Source of the DNA: Carnegiea gigantea
Lineage: Eukaryota > Streptophyta > Magnoliopsida > Caryophyllales > Cactaceae
Assembly: GCA_029747015.1 (NCBI GenBank)
Contig: JAKOGI010002164.1
Coordinates: forward strand, 62,001 to 126,000
Direction: 5' to 3'
DNA: 64,000 bases
In this document: positions 56,216 to 64,000 of the stretch, one piece after another
Position numbering within the stretch: the first letter of the stretch is position 1
Layout: each line of letters starts with the position of its first letter
The notes under the pieces: generated by a model
What the model was told of the DNA's origin: nothing
The model's database searches: none
The model's input: only the letters and a program-made list of their open reading frames with translations
Made by a program: the position numbers and the translations under genes

Positions 56216-58020
56216 TGATGTATCTATGGGGGAGAGCACTAAAACTCAAGCTAGAATTCAAAAGCTCAAAACAAGCAAGCTGAATTTCAAGCTAAACTTT
56301 GAGTGTGGGCGTGTATGAATGAATGAAAAAAGGATAGTCCAAACTCTCACTTAGATACAGAAACACCACTAAGTTTGAGTTTAGGGCCCTTAATATCAAT
56401 TAGAATATAGAAACACCGCCTAATTAAGAGTTAAGACTTACTTGATCGCCACCTTAATCAGCCTAATTAAGGATAAGCAAGTGAAGTATTTAAGGAGAAA
56501 AAAGAGCAATGCTCTTAATTCTGGTTGTTCATTCAAAATCAAAGTGTGTTGCTGCCAGGGCTATGTGTAGCTTTAAATATAAGCCTAGCAAGTAACCAAG
56601 CAAGTATACTAGCACCTAAGGTTTCCTTCCTAGGAAGAAAACGTATTAAACTAAACTAATAGCCATGGTTTATCACTAACCCATGTATAAGCTCAATCAA
56701 CTTAGGCCAATTACAATCCAAATGAAAAGGAAAGCATAACAATTGTTGTTTACAACCTTAATCACATGTAATTAAGCCTAATACAACTAGTAATCTAGCA
56801 AAAGAAAAGAGGAGCAGCCGTAAAGTGGTTTCTCCTTTTAGGCTGGCTAATAAGCTTCAAGAGACAACTTCTTTGCTGCCTTGCTTCCCATTGGTCATCC
56901 TTCTCTAGGCAAATCCCTTTTGCAACTGATGATTGATGTTCTGGAAGCCTGGGGACATGTGCCATTCTAGACAGAAAGGAGTAAACCCATGGAAGGAGGA
57001 AAACAAGCTGCTGTTGCCAAATCGGGTTTTAGGAGCAAACTAGACCTGATTTTCTGCCTTCTTTAAACCCAACCAAAAGTTGATGGAGGTCTGGTGGTCA
57101 TCCCTCACTTCCAGAATGTTTAGGCTATTCCCAAGCTTTGGAAACAAGCCTAAACAATTAAATGCACCTTGCTGCCTAGGACGTGTGCAACTGACCCGTG
57201 AAATCTGGTTATGGTCACCTAATTTTGGGGTGACTTAAGTCCTTAATTTTGGTGTTCTCATAAACCCTAGGATGTTAGGTTTCTAATAAAACAAGTTTCA
57301 GCCTCATTGGAGTTCATTTGCTCATCCAAAACCTATGTAAGGTAATCTTAGATTACTTAACATTTGAGGTGTCAACCAGGAAGAACAAAACCGGGCAGAA
57401 ACGGGCACCTAGACACCTGGTTGCTTAGCTAGGTGGTTTTCCCTCCTAGATGGGTTTGCTAGAGGTGTGTGCTTGCCTACTTGGTCATTTTGAGTTGCTT
57501 GGTAAGCTACCACCTAGCCACATAGGAGTGAGACACGTGGAGCAAGAAGAAACCTCCATTTTGCAAGCTATCAACTGGCCACTCAAGCCACACGTGGCAG
57601 CCATGCATTCATCCATCTTTTGATGTGGCAGCCGTGCATTACTCGCCCTTCTTCCTAGGAAAATGAGTGTCCTAAGTTACTTCAAGCTAGGAAAAGTGTT
57701 AGAGAGCTAAATCATGTATTTTAAAGCTTAAGCATTCGAATTAGTCTAGCTTAGTTCAAACCGTGTGATTGTTTAAATTAAGCTAAATGAGTAGCTTTCC
57801 TAGCTAGCAAGGAAAGCTTGTTTTCATGTATGTTCAAGGCTATTTAAAGCCATGCTGGTTCATTTTGTAAAAATAGGTTTGCTGCTGACTTAAACCTATG
57901 ACCTGCTGTTTTATTAATTAAACAAAATATGGATGATTTACTCATCCTTTGGTCAGCAAAATGAAATTACCTAGATTTATTTGCTTCTTTAAATCAAGAG
58001 GAATGGAGGGATCTCCATCA
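56216..58020 (-). mobile_element. Family G solo LTR with an embedded inverted Non-C LTR piece
   Basis: 1805 bp with exact TSD CTATT (56211-56215, 58021-58025). In + view it starts TGATGTATCTATGG and ends GGATCTCCATCA. Bases 57081-57873 are a truncated Non-C-like LTR in the opposite orientation, replacing part of the G sequence present at 38740-39220. No coding region. Confidence 0.88.
57081..57873 (+). repeat. Truncated Non-C-type LTR fragment
   Basis: Starts TGATGGAGGTCTGGTGG, the element-sense start of the Non-C LTR, and follows that LTR for about 790 bases with marked divergence. It then ends abruptly at a run of A next to G sequence. No TSD is seen, so it may be a deletion remnant. Confidence 0.75.
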
Positions 58021-58069
58021 CTATTGTTTCTAATAGGGATATCGAGTTTTTAAGCCATTTATAGATTAC
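58021..58069 (+). pseudogene. Aut-J integrase fragment 3
   Basis: After the duplicated CTATT the integrase frame resumes as IVSNRDIEFLSHF (second catalytic Asp region), then meets the Aut-K LTR at 58070. The preceding ATTAC (58065-58069) is the presumed TSD of Aut-K. Confidence 0.8.
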
Positions 58070-58626
58070 TGATGGAGGACCATCCATGATTAATCATCTA
58101 GTCCATGAGGTCCCAAATGATCCCAGAAAATCAGTCCAATCTTTGATCCAAAGTCATTTGGCAAGGCAAGATCATTTTGCTTTACCCGGGATATCGTCCG
58201 ATGTTAAGCCCGGTTTTGTTTACTTAATTATGGAGGCTTAAATATGTTTTAAAAGTCCAATTTTTTTGCTGCCCTTCAAGAGCTAGATTTCAGCTTTCAA
58301 TTCCAAGTGGTTTCAAGTTAATTGGACTTCATTTGGTCCACGAAATTCAAGCATCTTCACGGGCTATCCAGATTTTGTCCTGTAGTGATATACCTTCAAT
58401 GTTTTGCTAATCACGGGAGCTACAGAAGTCCAAATGAGATGATTCAAATTGGAAATTAAACTAATCTTCAGCAGCTTTCTAACAAGGTAAAAATCGCCCT
58501 GATTGGACCACGACAAGCAGCTGAGTGTCGCTGTACGAATGGACCTTTATTTTGGTCCAATCATATCCCTTGCGTAGCCGGCTGGTTTTACCTAGCAAAG
58601 AGGGTTTGCTTAGCCTCAAAACAACA
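58070..58626 (+). repeat. 5' LTR of Aut-K, left part
   Basis: 557 bases up to the Non-B insertion. A frame from the LTR start reads DGGPSMINHLVHEVPNDP and, 20 codons on, PGFVYLIMEA, resembling the W-P-G-F-V tail of Aut-g. Confidence 0.85.
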
Positions 58627-59954
58627 TGATGTATATTTTCAAGGGGATCATTTTCATTCTTTAAACTCAACTTCAAGGGAGGTAAGTTTCAAACAAGTTC
58701 ATGCATGGCAAGGCTCCTCTTTGGTTCCAATATTTGAATTTCATGACAAAAGACACTTTGTGGAGTTCTATTTGAACGTTAAAGTGCCTTTTCCAAACGG
58801 GTTTTCCAAATGGGGATCAAGAGTACCTTGCATTTCAATGATGGAGACCATCATGAACGGCACAAAGACCATCAAGCCCAGCCCAAGGAAGACCCAATCA
58901 AGCTTCAACAAGTCAAAGAAGTTGCAAAACTTTGCCGAAAATTGGCGTTCATGCCCAAAGAGGTAATGCCGCCTTCATCCCGAAATTTCCCGATTTTTGT
59001 GTGCACTTTTGGCCTAACTAAAGTGGTCCCACAGCTTGAGGCTCCACATGGTTTTGACGTTTGAGATCTCAGCTTTCAAACAAGCCCAATTATGTTTAAT
59101 TTGGACGTCATTTGGTTGGGCTAAATATTACTCGAAGAAGACATGTCCTGCTCCAGTCCAGTTCTGATATAGGTGTAATATTCGGGCCATAACGTTTTAT
59201 CTACTTATCCAAATTGAGCAAGTGAGCCCAGTCTGGAAAATAGATTTCCAGGGCTTTCCAACAAGCCCAAAATCACCTTATTCGGACGTGTGAGCTGAGA
59301 GAAATGCTCAGTTGAAGTGAAGGCTGCTGCATGGAGTTAATGCTGGGCAAGTGAAGAGACATAGGTTACATGACATCACCTTTCTGACATCATGCACGAC
59401 TTGGATGGATTTCTGTAGCTGATAGGAAGTCTAAAATGTTCATTGTAACCTCCCCCCATTCCTTTAAGTTGTGTCTTTTTATTTTTCCTAAGTCTTTTCA
59501 ATTTTCTAGCTTTAAATTGTTAGGAGTTTGTGTCTTTTGCTTGTCTTGTTATTGCCTATATATAGTGGGGGTGTGCAGTGTTTCTCAATTCAGAGTGGTA
59601 AGCTTTCCCAAAGTGAAATACAATTACCTTTGAGTGTGATTCTCAAAAGTATTCCAAATCCCTAGTTCTATATCATGAATTTTGGCAAGTTCAAGTGGTG
59701 TTCTAGGTTCTCTTCCTTTTCCAATTGGAGTGATTCCTTGGTGAAGACGAGAGGATTTGCCCAAGATCAAGTCCTTGAGTGGCTCCGTGAAGGATTATCT
59801 CAAGTGTAAGGTCTTGTTTATCCCTTTGTCCTCTTTTATTATTATTCTTCGATCCATCTCAATCTATCTTCCATATTCACTTTTCTTTGGTTTGATTCTT
59901 GTTTGGAATTTGTTTAAGTTTGATTTGGTTCACTTACCACCCACATATACATCA
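58627..59954 (+). repeat. 5' LTR of Non-B
   Basis: 1328 bp. It starts TGATGTATAT and ends ATATACATCA, a 10-bp terminal inverted repeat, unusually long for an LTR. The frame 58810-59064 encodes the second LTR module (GDHHERHKDHQAQPKED, PIFVCTFGL). Confidence 0.94.
59557..59565 (+). promoter_or_regulatory. Probable TATA box in Non-B 5' LTR
   Basis: TATATATAG, about 390 bases before the LTR end. The same is in the 3' LTR at 62184-62192. Confidence 0.55.
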
Positions 59955-59956
59955 AT

Positions 59957-59968
59957 TGGTATCAGAGC
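59957..59968 (+). other. Primer binding site of Non-B
   Basis: TGGTATCAGAGC. Confidence 0.92.
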
Positions 59969-60081
59969 TAAGGTTGCCATTTGACCAAGTTTGCAGCCCA
60001 AACACATTTCCCAAACAAAAACACAAAAACAACTCAAACCAGCAAAACCGTGCAAAAACCAACCATCCGCAGGCAGCAATT

Positions 60082-60190
60082 TGGCACGGCCACACTGTGC
60101 TCCCTAGCACGACCGTGCCACCTTTGATTTTCAGTATTTTCAAAGCAGCACTCAAGCACGGTTCCCCAGTGCCCCATTGCACGACCGTAC
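60082..60190 (+). promoter_or_regulatory. 5' leader motifs of Non-B
   Basis: TTGGCACGGCCACACTGTGC followed by GCACGACCGTGC at 60107-60118 and a diverged second unit at 60154-60187. Confidence 0.5.
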
Positions 60191-60269
60191 CCTCCCTCCT
60201 CTTCTCCAAAACAGCCTTTTTCTAGCCTAAACACATAACCCACAAAGAACCCTTAAGCTTTCATCCATC

Positions 60270-61205
60270 ATGATTTCTCTTGGGAACTTGAGAAAAGAGA
60301 TTGCTTTGATTGAAAAGGAGATGGTCATCCTTGAAACTCCAAAGTTTCGTGGCCAAAAAGAAGATTCCCCTTACTGGATTTCCAAAGTGGATCAAGTCTT
60401 CACTCGCTACAATATTGACGAGCAAGAGAAGTTTAAGGTGGTTATCAAGAAGCTCCAAGGCCATGCGCTTGAATGGTGGGAAAAGTACAAGTATACAAGG
60501 AAGAAGAGAGGAAAAAGTACGATCAGAACATGGGATAAGTTGAGAGGTAAACTAAAGTATGCTTTTGCTCCAACCTCTTACTTACAGAAGCATCTTTTTT
60601 TGACCTTTGAGGGAAATGGCTTTAATTCCTCTTCTAAAGGCATCCCTTTCAACAAGGGGAGTCCCATGAGTGCTTGTGTCTCTAACTCTACTTCCTTCCT
60701 TTGTTTGGAGAAACCTAACCCCAACCAAGATGAAAAGATCCTTGGGGAGGAAGCTTCAAGCCTAGTTGACCTCCCTCCTGTTTTTGATGACTATGGTGAT
60801 GATGAAACCTTTGAACTTGAGGGTCAAGGAGATTATTCATGTCCTTTGCCACGTGTGCTAGATCACCATTTAGATAAGGGAATAGCATGTGTTGCTCACT
60901 TTGATCCTTGTTATGACAATTTCATTGTTCCATTATCCCCACAATTAGAACTTGAACTAGACGAACTTATAACCATGGGGGGACAAATAGGAAACACAAG
61001 TGAGGGACAACCAAGAGGGGTAGATAAGGAAGGCAAACATGGAGAACCCTTGATCGTTAAAGAAGGATGTCATAAAAACCATGAGGTGAATTGTGACCTA
61101 CCTCTAAGATTTGATGAGCTTGAAATTGAAAAACTCCAAGTGTCCGATTTGGAGCTATGTGGGGTTGTCGAAGGAATTGAGGAACTCTTGAGTCAAGAAG
61201 AATGA
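60270..61205 (+). CDS. Gag-like protein of Non-B, probably truncated by a late stop
   Basis: 311 codons from ATG 60270 (MISLGNLRKEIALIEKEM). Contains WISKVDQVFTRYN, the half gag domain LEWWEKYKYTRKKRGKST, SFLCLEKPNPNQDEK, the acidic linker DLPPVFDDYGDD and later DLPLRFDELEIEKLQ. It stops at TGA 61203-61205; Non-D has a Cys codon there, and the family's ELRTILFEERGID box and LTR-encoded module follow in the same frame. So the stop removes the tail but leaves the gag-like body whole. The knuckle, protease, RT and integrase are absent. Confidence 0.82.
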   Translation: MISLGNLRKEIALIEKEMVILETPKFRGQKEDSPYWISKVDQVFTRYNIDEQEKFKVVIKKLQGHALEWWEKYKYTRKKRGKSTIRTWDKLRGKLKYAFAPTSYLQKHLFLTFEGNGFNSSSKGIPFNKGSPMSACVSNSTSFLCLEKPNPNQDEKILGEEASSLVDLPPVFDDYGDDETFELEGQGDYSCPLPRVLDHHLDKGIACVAHFDPCYDNFIVPLSPQLELELDELITMGGQIGNTSEGQPRGVDKEGKHGEPLIVKEGCHKNHEVNCDLPLRFDELEIEKLQVSDLELCGVVEGIEELLSQEE

Positions 61206-61255
61206 CCTCATTCACAACAAGAATTGAGGACAATTCTTTTCGAAGAGAGAGGGAT

Positions 61256-62581
61256 TGATGTATATTTTCAAGGGATCATTTTCATTCTTTAAACTCAACT
61301 TCAAGGGATGTAAGTTTCAAACAAGTTCATGCATGGCAAGGCTCCTCTTTGGTTCCAATATTTGAATTTCATGACAAAAGACACTTTATGGAGTTCTATT
61401 TGAACGTCAAAGTGCCTTTTCCAAACGGGTTTTCCAAATGGGGATCAAGAGTACCTTGCATTTCGATGATGGAGACCATCATGAACGGCCCAACGACTAT
61501 CAAGCCCAGCACAAGGAAGACCCAATCAAGGTTCAAGAAGTCAAAGAAGTTGCAAAACTTTGCTAGAAATTGGCGTTCATGCCCGAAGAGGTAATGCCGC
61601 CTTCATCCCGAAATTTCCCGATTTTTGTGTGCACTTTTGGCCAAACTAAAGTGGTCCCACAACTTGAGGCTCCACATGGTTTTGAAGTTTAAGATCTCAG
61701 CTTTCAAACAAGCCCAATTATGTTTAATTTGGACGTCATTTGGTTGGGCTAAATATTACTCAAAGAAGACATGTCCTGCTCCAGTCCAGTTCTGATATAG
61801 GTGTCATGTTCGGGCCATAACATTTTATCTACTTATCCAAATTGAGCAAGTGAGCCCATTCTGGAAAATAGATTTCCAGGGATTTCCAACAAGCCCACAA
61901 TCACCTTATTCGGACGTGTGAGCTGAGAGAAATGCTCAGTTGAAGTGAAGGCTGCTGCATAGAGTTAATGCTGGGCAAATGAAGAGACATAGGTTACATG
62001 ACATCACCTTGCTGACATCATGCACGACTTGGATGGATTTCTTCAGCTGTTAGGAAGTCTGGAATGTTCATTGTAACCTCCCCCATCCCTTTAAGTTGCG
62101 TCTTTTTATTTTTCCTAAGTCTTTTCAATTTTCTAGCTTTAAATTGTTAGGAGTTTGTGTCTTTTGCTTGTCTTGTTGTTGCCTATATATAGTGGGGATG
62201 TGAAGTGTTTCTCACTTCAGAGTGGTAAGCTTTCCCAAAGTGAAATACAATTACCTTTGAGTGTGATTCTCAAAAGTATTCCAAATCCCTAGTTCTATAT
62301 CTTGAATTTTGGCAAGTTCAAGTGGTGTTCTAGGTTCTCTTCCTTTTCCAATTGGAGTGATTCCTTGGGGAAGACAAGAGAATTTGCCCAAGATCAAGTC
62401 CTTGAGTGGCTCCGTGAAGGATTATCTCAAGTGCAAGGTCTTGTTTATCCCTTTGTCCTCTTTTGTTATTATTCTTCGATCCATCTCAATCTATCTTACA
62501 TATTCACTTTTCTTTGGTTTGATTCTTGTTTGGAATTTGTTTGAGTTTGATTTGGTTCACTTACCACCCACATATACATCA
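61256..62581 (+). repeat. 3' LTR of Non-B
   Basis: 1326 bp, followed by TSD CAACA. Confidence 0.94.
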
Positions 62582-63283
62582 CAACATCTTGGGTCCAGTC
62601 ATAAGCCTACACACGTACTCCATGGTGGTCTAATGAATGTGATGCATGTGAACCAATGGGAGAAGAACACAAGGCAAAATTGGATTTGACCACTTCAAGG
62701 ACACATGTTAACTTCAGATTTTTCCTTTCTCCCTATGGTGGGCACCGAAATGGACTTCCTTCAGCAAAAGGAAAGCTTGTATTCTTGATTAATTAGCTAG
62801 CAAAGTTAGTATTCAGTTGTTTGTCAAGGTATTACACCGGTTGTTTAGGATTATATTAGAACCGGATGTAAGCTATTTTACTTAGCATAGAAGGTTACCC
62901 TCCTAGGGAGGAAACCTCTTATGACTGGCCATCCTTGCCTATTTAATGGCCTTGTAGCCTTCTTTTTGAGGACACTCAACTTTGAATACAAAAACTTGTG
63001 TTAAGCTTAAGACTTGAAGTCTTAATCTTTCATCCCTTCCTTGCTTATCCTTAAGTTGGTCACTTAAGGTGGTGATCTTGGAAATCTTAATATTTGATTA
63101 GGTGGATTCCTAGTAAAAGTTAAGGACCCTAAGTTAAGGATTAGGTGGATTCCTAATCAGTTAACTTAATTCCATCACAAACAAACCTAAACACTTAATC
63201 TAAACTTGAGAAACACACATCCCCTCTCTTGTTTTCATAAGTGTTCTTCACCTAATTCTTGTGATTCTCTAAGGATTACATCA
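62582..63283 (+). repeat. 5' LTR of Aut-K, right part
   Basis: From the duplicated CAACA to the LTR end GGATTACATCA. A TATA-like CTATTTAATGG lies at 62939-62949. Confidence 0.83.
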
Positions 63284-63287
63284 TTTT

Positions 63288-63299
63288 TGGTATCAGAGC
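63288..63299 (+). other. Primer binding site of Aut-K
   Basis: TGGTATCAGAGC, four bases after the LTR. Confidence 0.9.
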
Positions 63300-63438
63300 A
63301 AGTTCAGATCCTTGCCTGGACCACACGTTACCCCAGCCTATACTATGAACCAAAGCTAAATACAAAGCAAGTCATCAAACACATCCCTCATTCCAAAACA
63401 CTCAAACCGGCTCTTCCTTTTTTTCCACGGACAGCAAG

Positions 63439-63480
63439 TTGGCACGGGTACCCCGTGTCCACAAGCACGACCGTGCCACT
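63439..63480 (+). promoter_or_regulatory. 5' leader motif of Aut-K
   Basis: TTGGCACGGGTACCCCGTG followed by GCACGACCGTGC at 63465-63476. Confidence 0.5.
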
Positions 63481-63557
63481 TTGCTACGTGAAGAATCCTT
63501 GCCTTTTCATTCTAAACTCAATCCGCACTTCAAGCCTTTCCTTCCCTCGATCACAAA

Positions 63558-64000
63558 ATGAGTACTAGTATGTCAATGGATGAGAAACTTGAAGCTATTA
63601 CCAATCAAATGCAAGAATTGGTCTTGAGTAATCAAGAACTCAGGGCTCAAAATGAATATCTGAAGAAGCAACTTAGTGATAGTATGAAGCAAAAACAGAA
63701 GATGCAAGGATCAGGAGGTATCAGAATAGAGGAGCCTAGTGAACGACCAAGAAGAATGAGCGGTGAGAATGAGGAAGATATTAATCGAGCTTTGTTTGAA
63801 TTAGAAGAAGAAGAAGTACCATTTGTGAGGGCTATTAGGGGTCCTAAACCTACTTCTAACTTAGGAGATTTCAAAGTTGAGATTCCTGAGTTTGAAGGAA
63901 AGTTAGACCCTGATGAGTTCATAGAATGGTTACAGATTGTAGAGAGAGTCTTTGAGTTCAAGGAAATACCTGAGGATAAAAAAGTGAAGCTAGTTGCTCT
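63558..64000 (+). CDS. Gag of Aut-K, 5' part (open to the window end)
   Basis: ATG at 63558 (MSTSMSMDEKLEAITNQMQE), then at least 147 codons without a stop. The N-terminus is heptad-like and rich in Glu, Gln and Lys (probable coiled coil), followed by an acidic stretch (FELEEEEVPFVRAI) and the start of the gag domain (DFKVEIPEFEGKLDPDEF, RVFEFKEIPEDKKVKLVA). At the two places where Non-C gag has shared stops, the first (NEYLKKQLSDSM) is open here; the second lies beyond the window. Best candidate in the window for an intact autonomous copy, but pol cannot be seen. Confidence 0.85.
   Translation, partial: MSTSMSMDEKLEAITNQMQELVLSNQELRAQNEYLKKQLSDSMKQKQKMQGSGGIRIEEPSERPRRMSGENEEDINRALFELEEEEVPFVRAIRGPKPTSNLGDFKVEIPEFEGKLDPDEFIEWLQIVERVFEFKEIPEDKKVKLVA

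Larger units (their letters stand above)
58627..62581 (+). mobile_element. Non-B: complete gag-only LTR retrotransposon
   Basis: 3955 bp with exact TSD CAACA (58622-58626, 62582-62586). LTRs 58627-59954 and 61256-62581, PBS 59957-59968, polypurine tract 61242-61254 (GAAGAGAGAGGGA). Internal region 1301 bp with one gag frame. Confidence 0.95.
58070..64000 (+). mobile_element. Aut-K: 5' LTR and start of gag; runs off the window
   Basis: LTR 58070-58626 plus 62587-63283 (1254 bp without the nested Non-B), starting TGATGGAGGACCATCC and ending GGATTACATCA; PBS 63288-63299; gag from 63558. It belongs to a family whose gag resembles Non-C, so it is a candidate helper for Non-C. Confidence 0.85.

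Noticed and set aside
58070..63283. Non-B LTRs read as the LTRs of Aut-K
   Set aside because: TSD CAACA and two own LTRs and PBS show that Non-B is a separate element inside the Aut-K LTR.

Overview
The window is plant nuclear heterochromatin. It consists of nested Ty3/gypsy LTR retrotransposons; I found no host gene, rRNA, tRNA or CRISPR. Evidence: repeated gag-pol reading frames with CCHC knuckle, DGG-type protease, YFDD reverse transcriptase, RNase H and HHCC/DDE integrase; LTRs that start TGATG and end CATCA; primer binding sites reading TGGTATCAGAGC (complementary to the plant initiator methionine tRNA); and exact 5-bp target duplications (TSDs). No chromodomain is visible, the integrase ends in a GPF-type domain, and the polyprotein frame crosses the polypurine tract into the 3' LTR. 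Together with the gag sequence this points to the CRM (centromeric retrotransposon) clade. That assignment and a (peri)centromeric location are inference from memory of the family. The host species is not identified; it looks like an angiosperm.

Names used here. Autonomous-type families: Aut-a, Aut-b, Aut-g (closely related), Aut-J and Aut-K. Non-autonomous families: Non-X, Non-B, Non-D, Non-E and Non-C. Family G is seen only as LTRs.

Layout from the outside in. The oldest host is a + strand Aut-J pol, seen at 47530-47835, 54702-56215 and 58021-58069. A pair of minus-strand G LTRs (9219-9318, 38318-39980, 46852-47529, reaching past the left edge) sits in it. The G LTRs are broken by an Aut-a copy (1-9218) that itself holds an inverted Aut-a copy (1120-8077, TSD AAACA); by the Non-X array 9319-38317 (TSD CTAAT); and by an Aut-g copy 39981-46851 (TSD GCTAA). 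Inside the Non-X array are Aut-b 12100-31919 (TSD AAAAC) and a second Non-X 32928-36705 (TSD CTTCT). Inside the two LTRs of Aut-b are a Non-E solo LTR 12541-13687 (CATTG), a Non-C tandem 13919-22263 (AAGGG/AATGG), Non-D 24829-28435 (GCTGG) and Non-E 28872-31875 (TTGCT). Further right, Aut-J is broken by a second Aut-g 47836-54701 (GGAAG), a G solo LTR 56216-58020 (CTATT) and the 5' end of Aut-K (58070 to the window end). Aut-K's LTR holds Non-B 58627-62581 (CAACA).

How the parts work together. Every complete autonomous-type copy carries stops or frameshifts; only the Aut-K gag is open as far as it can be read. The non-autonomous families keep PBS, gag (or only its knuckle), a short box from the end of integrase, the polypurine tract and LTRs, and have lost protease through integrase. 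They must borrow enzymes from relatives. They share LTR modules, an LTR-encoded protein tail and a 12-nt leader motif (GCACGACCGTGC) with the autonomous families. This looks like a cross-mobilising community, and the LTR-encoded tail and leader motif are the best candidates for something undescribed. All LTR boundaries, TSDs and disabling mutations were read by eye.
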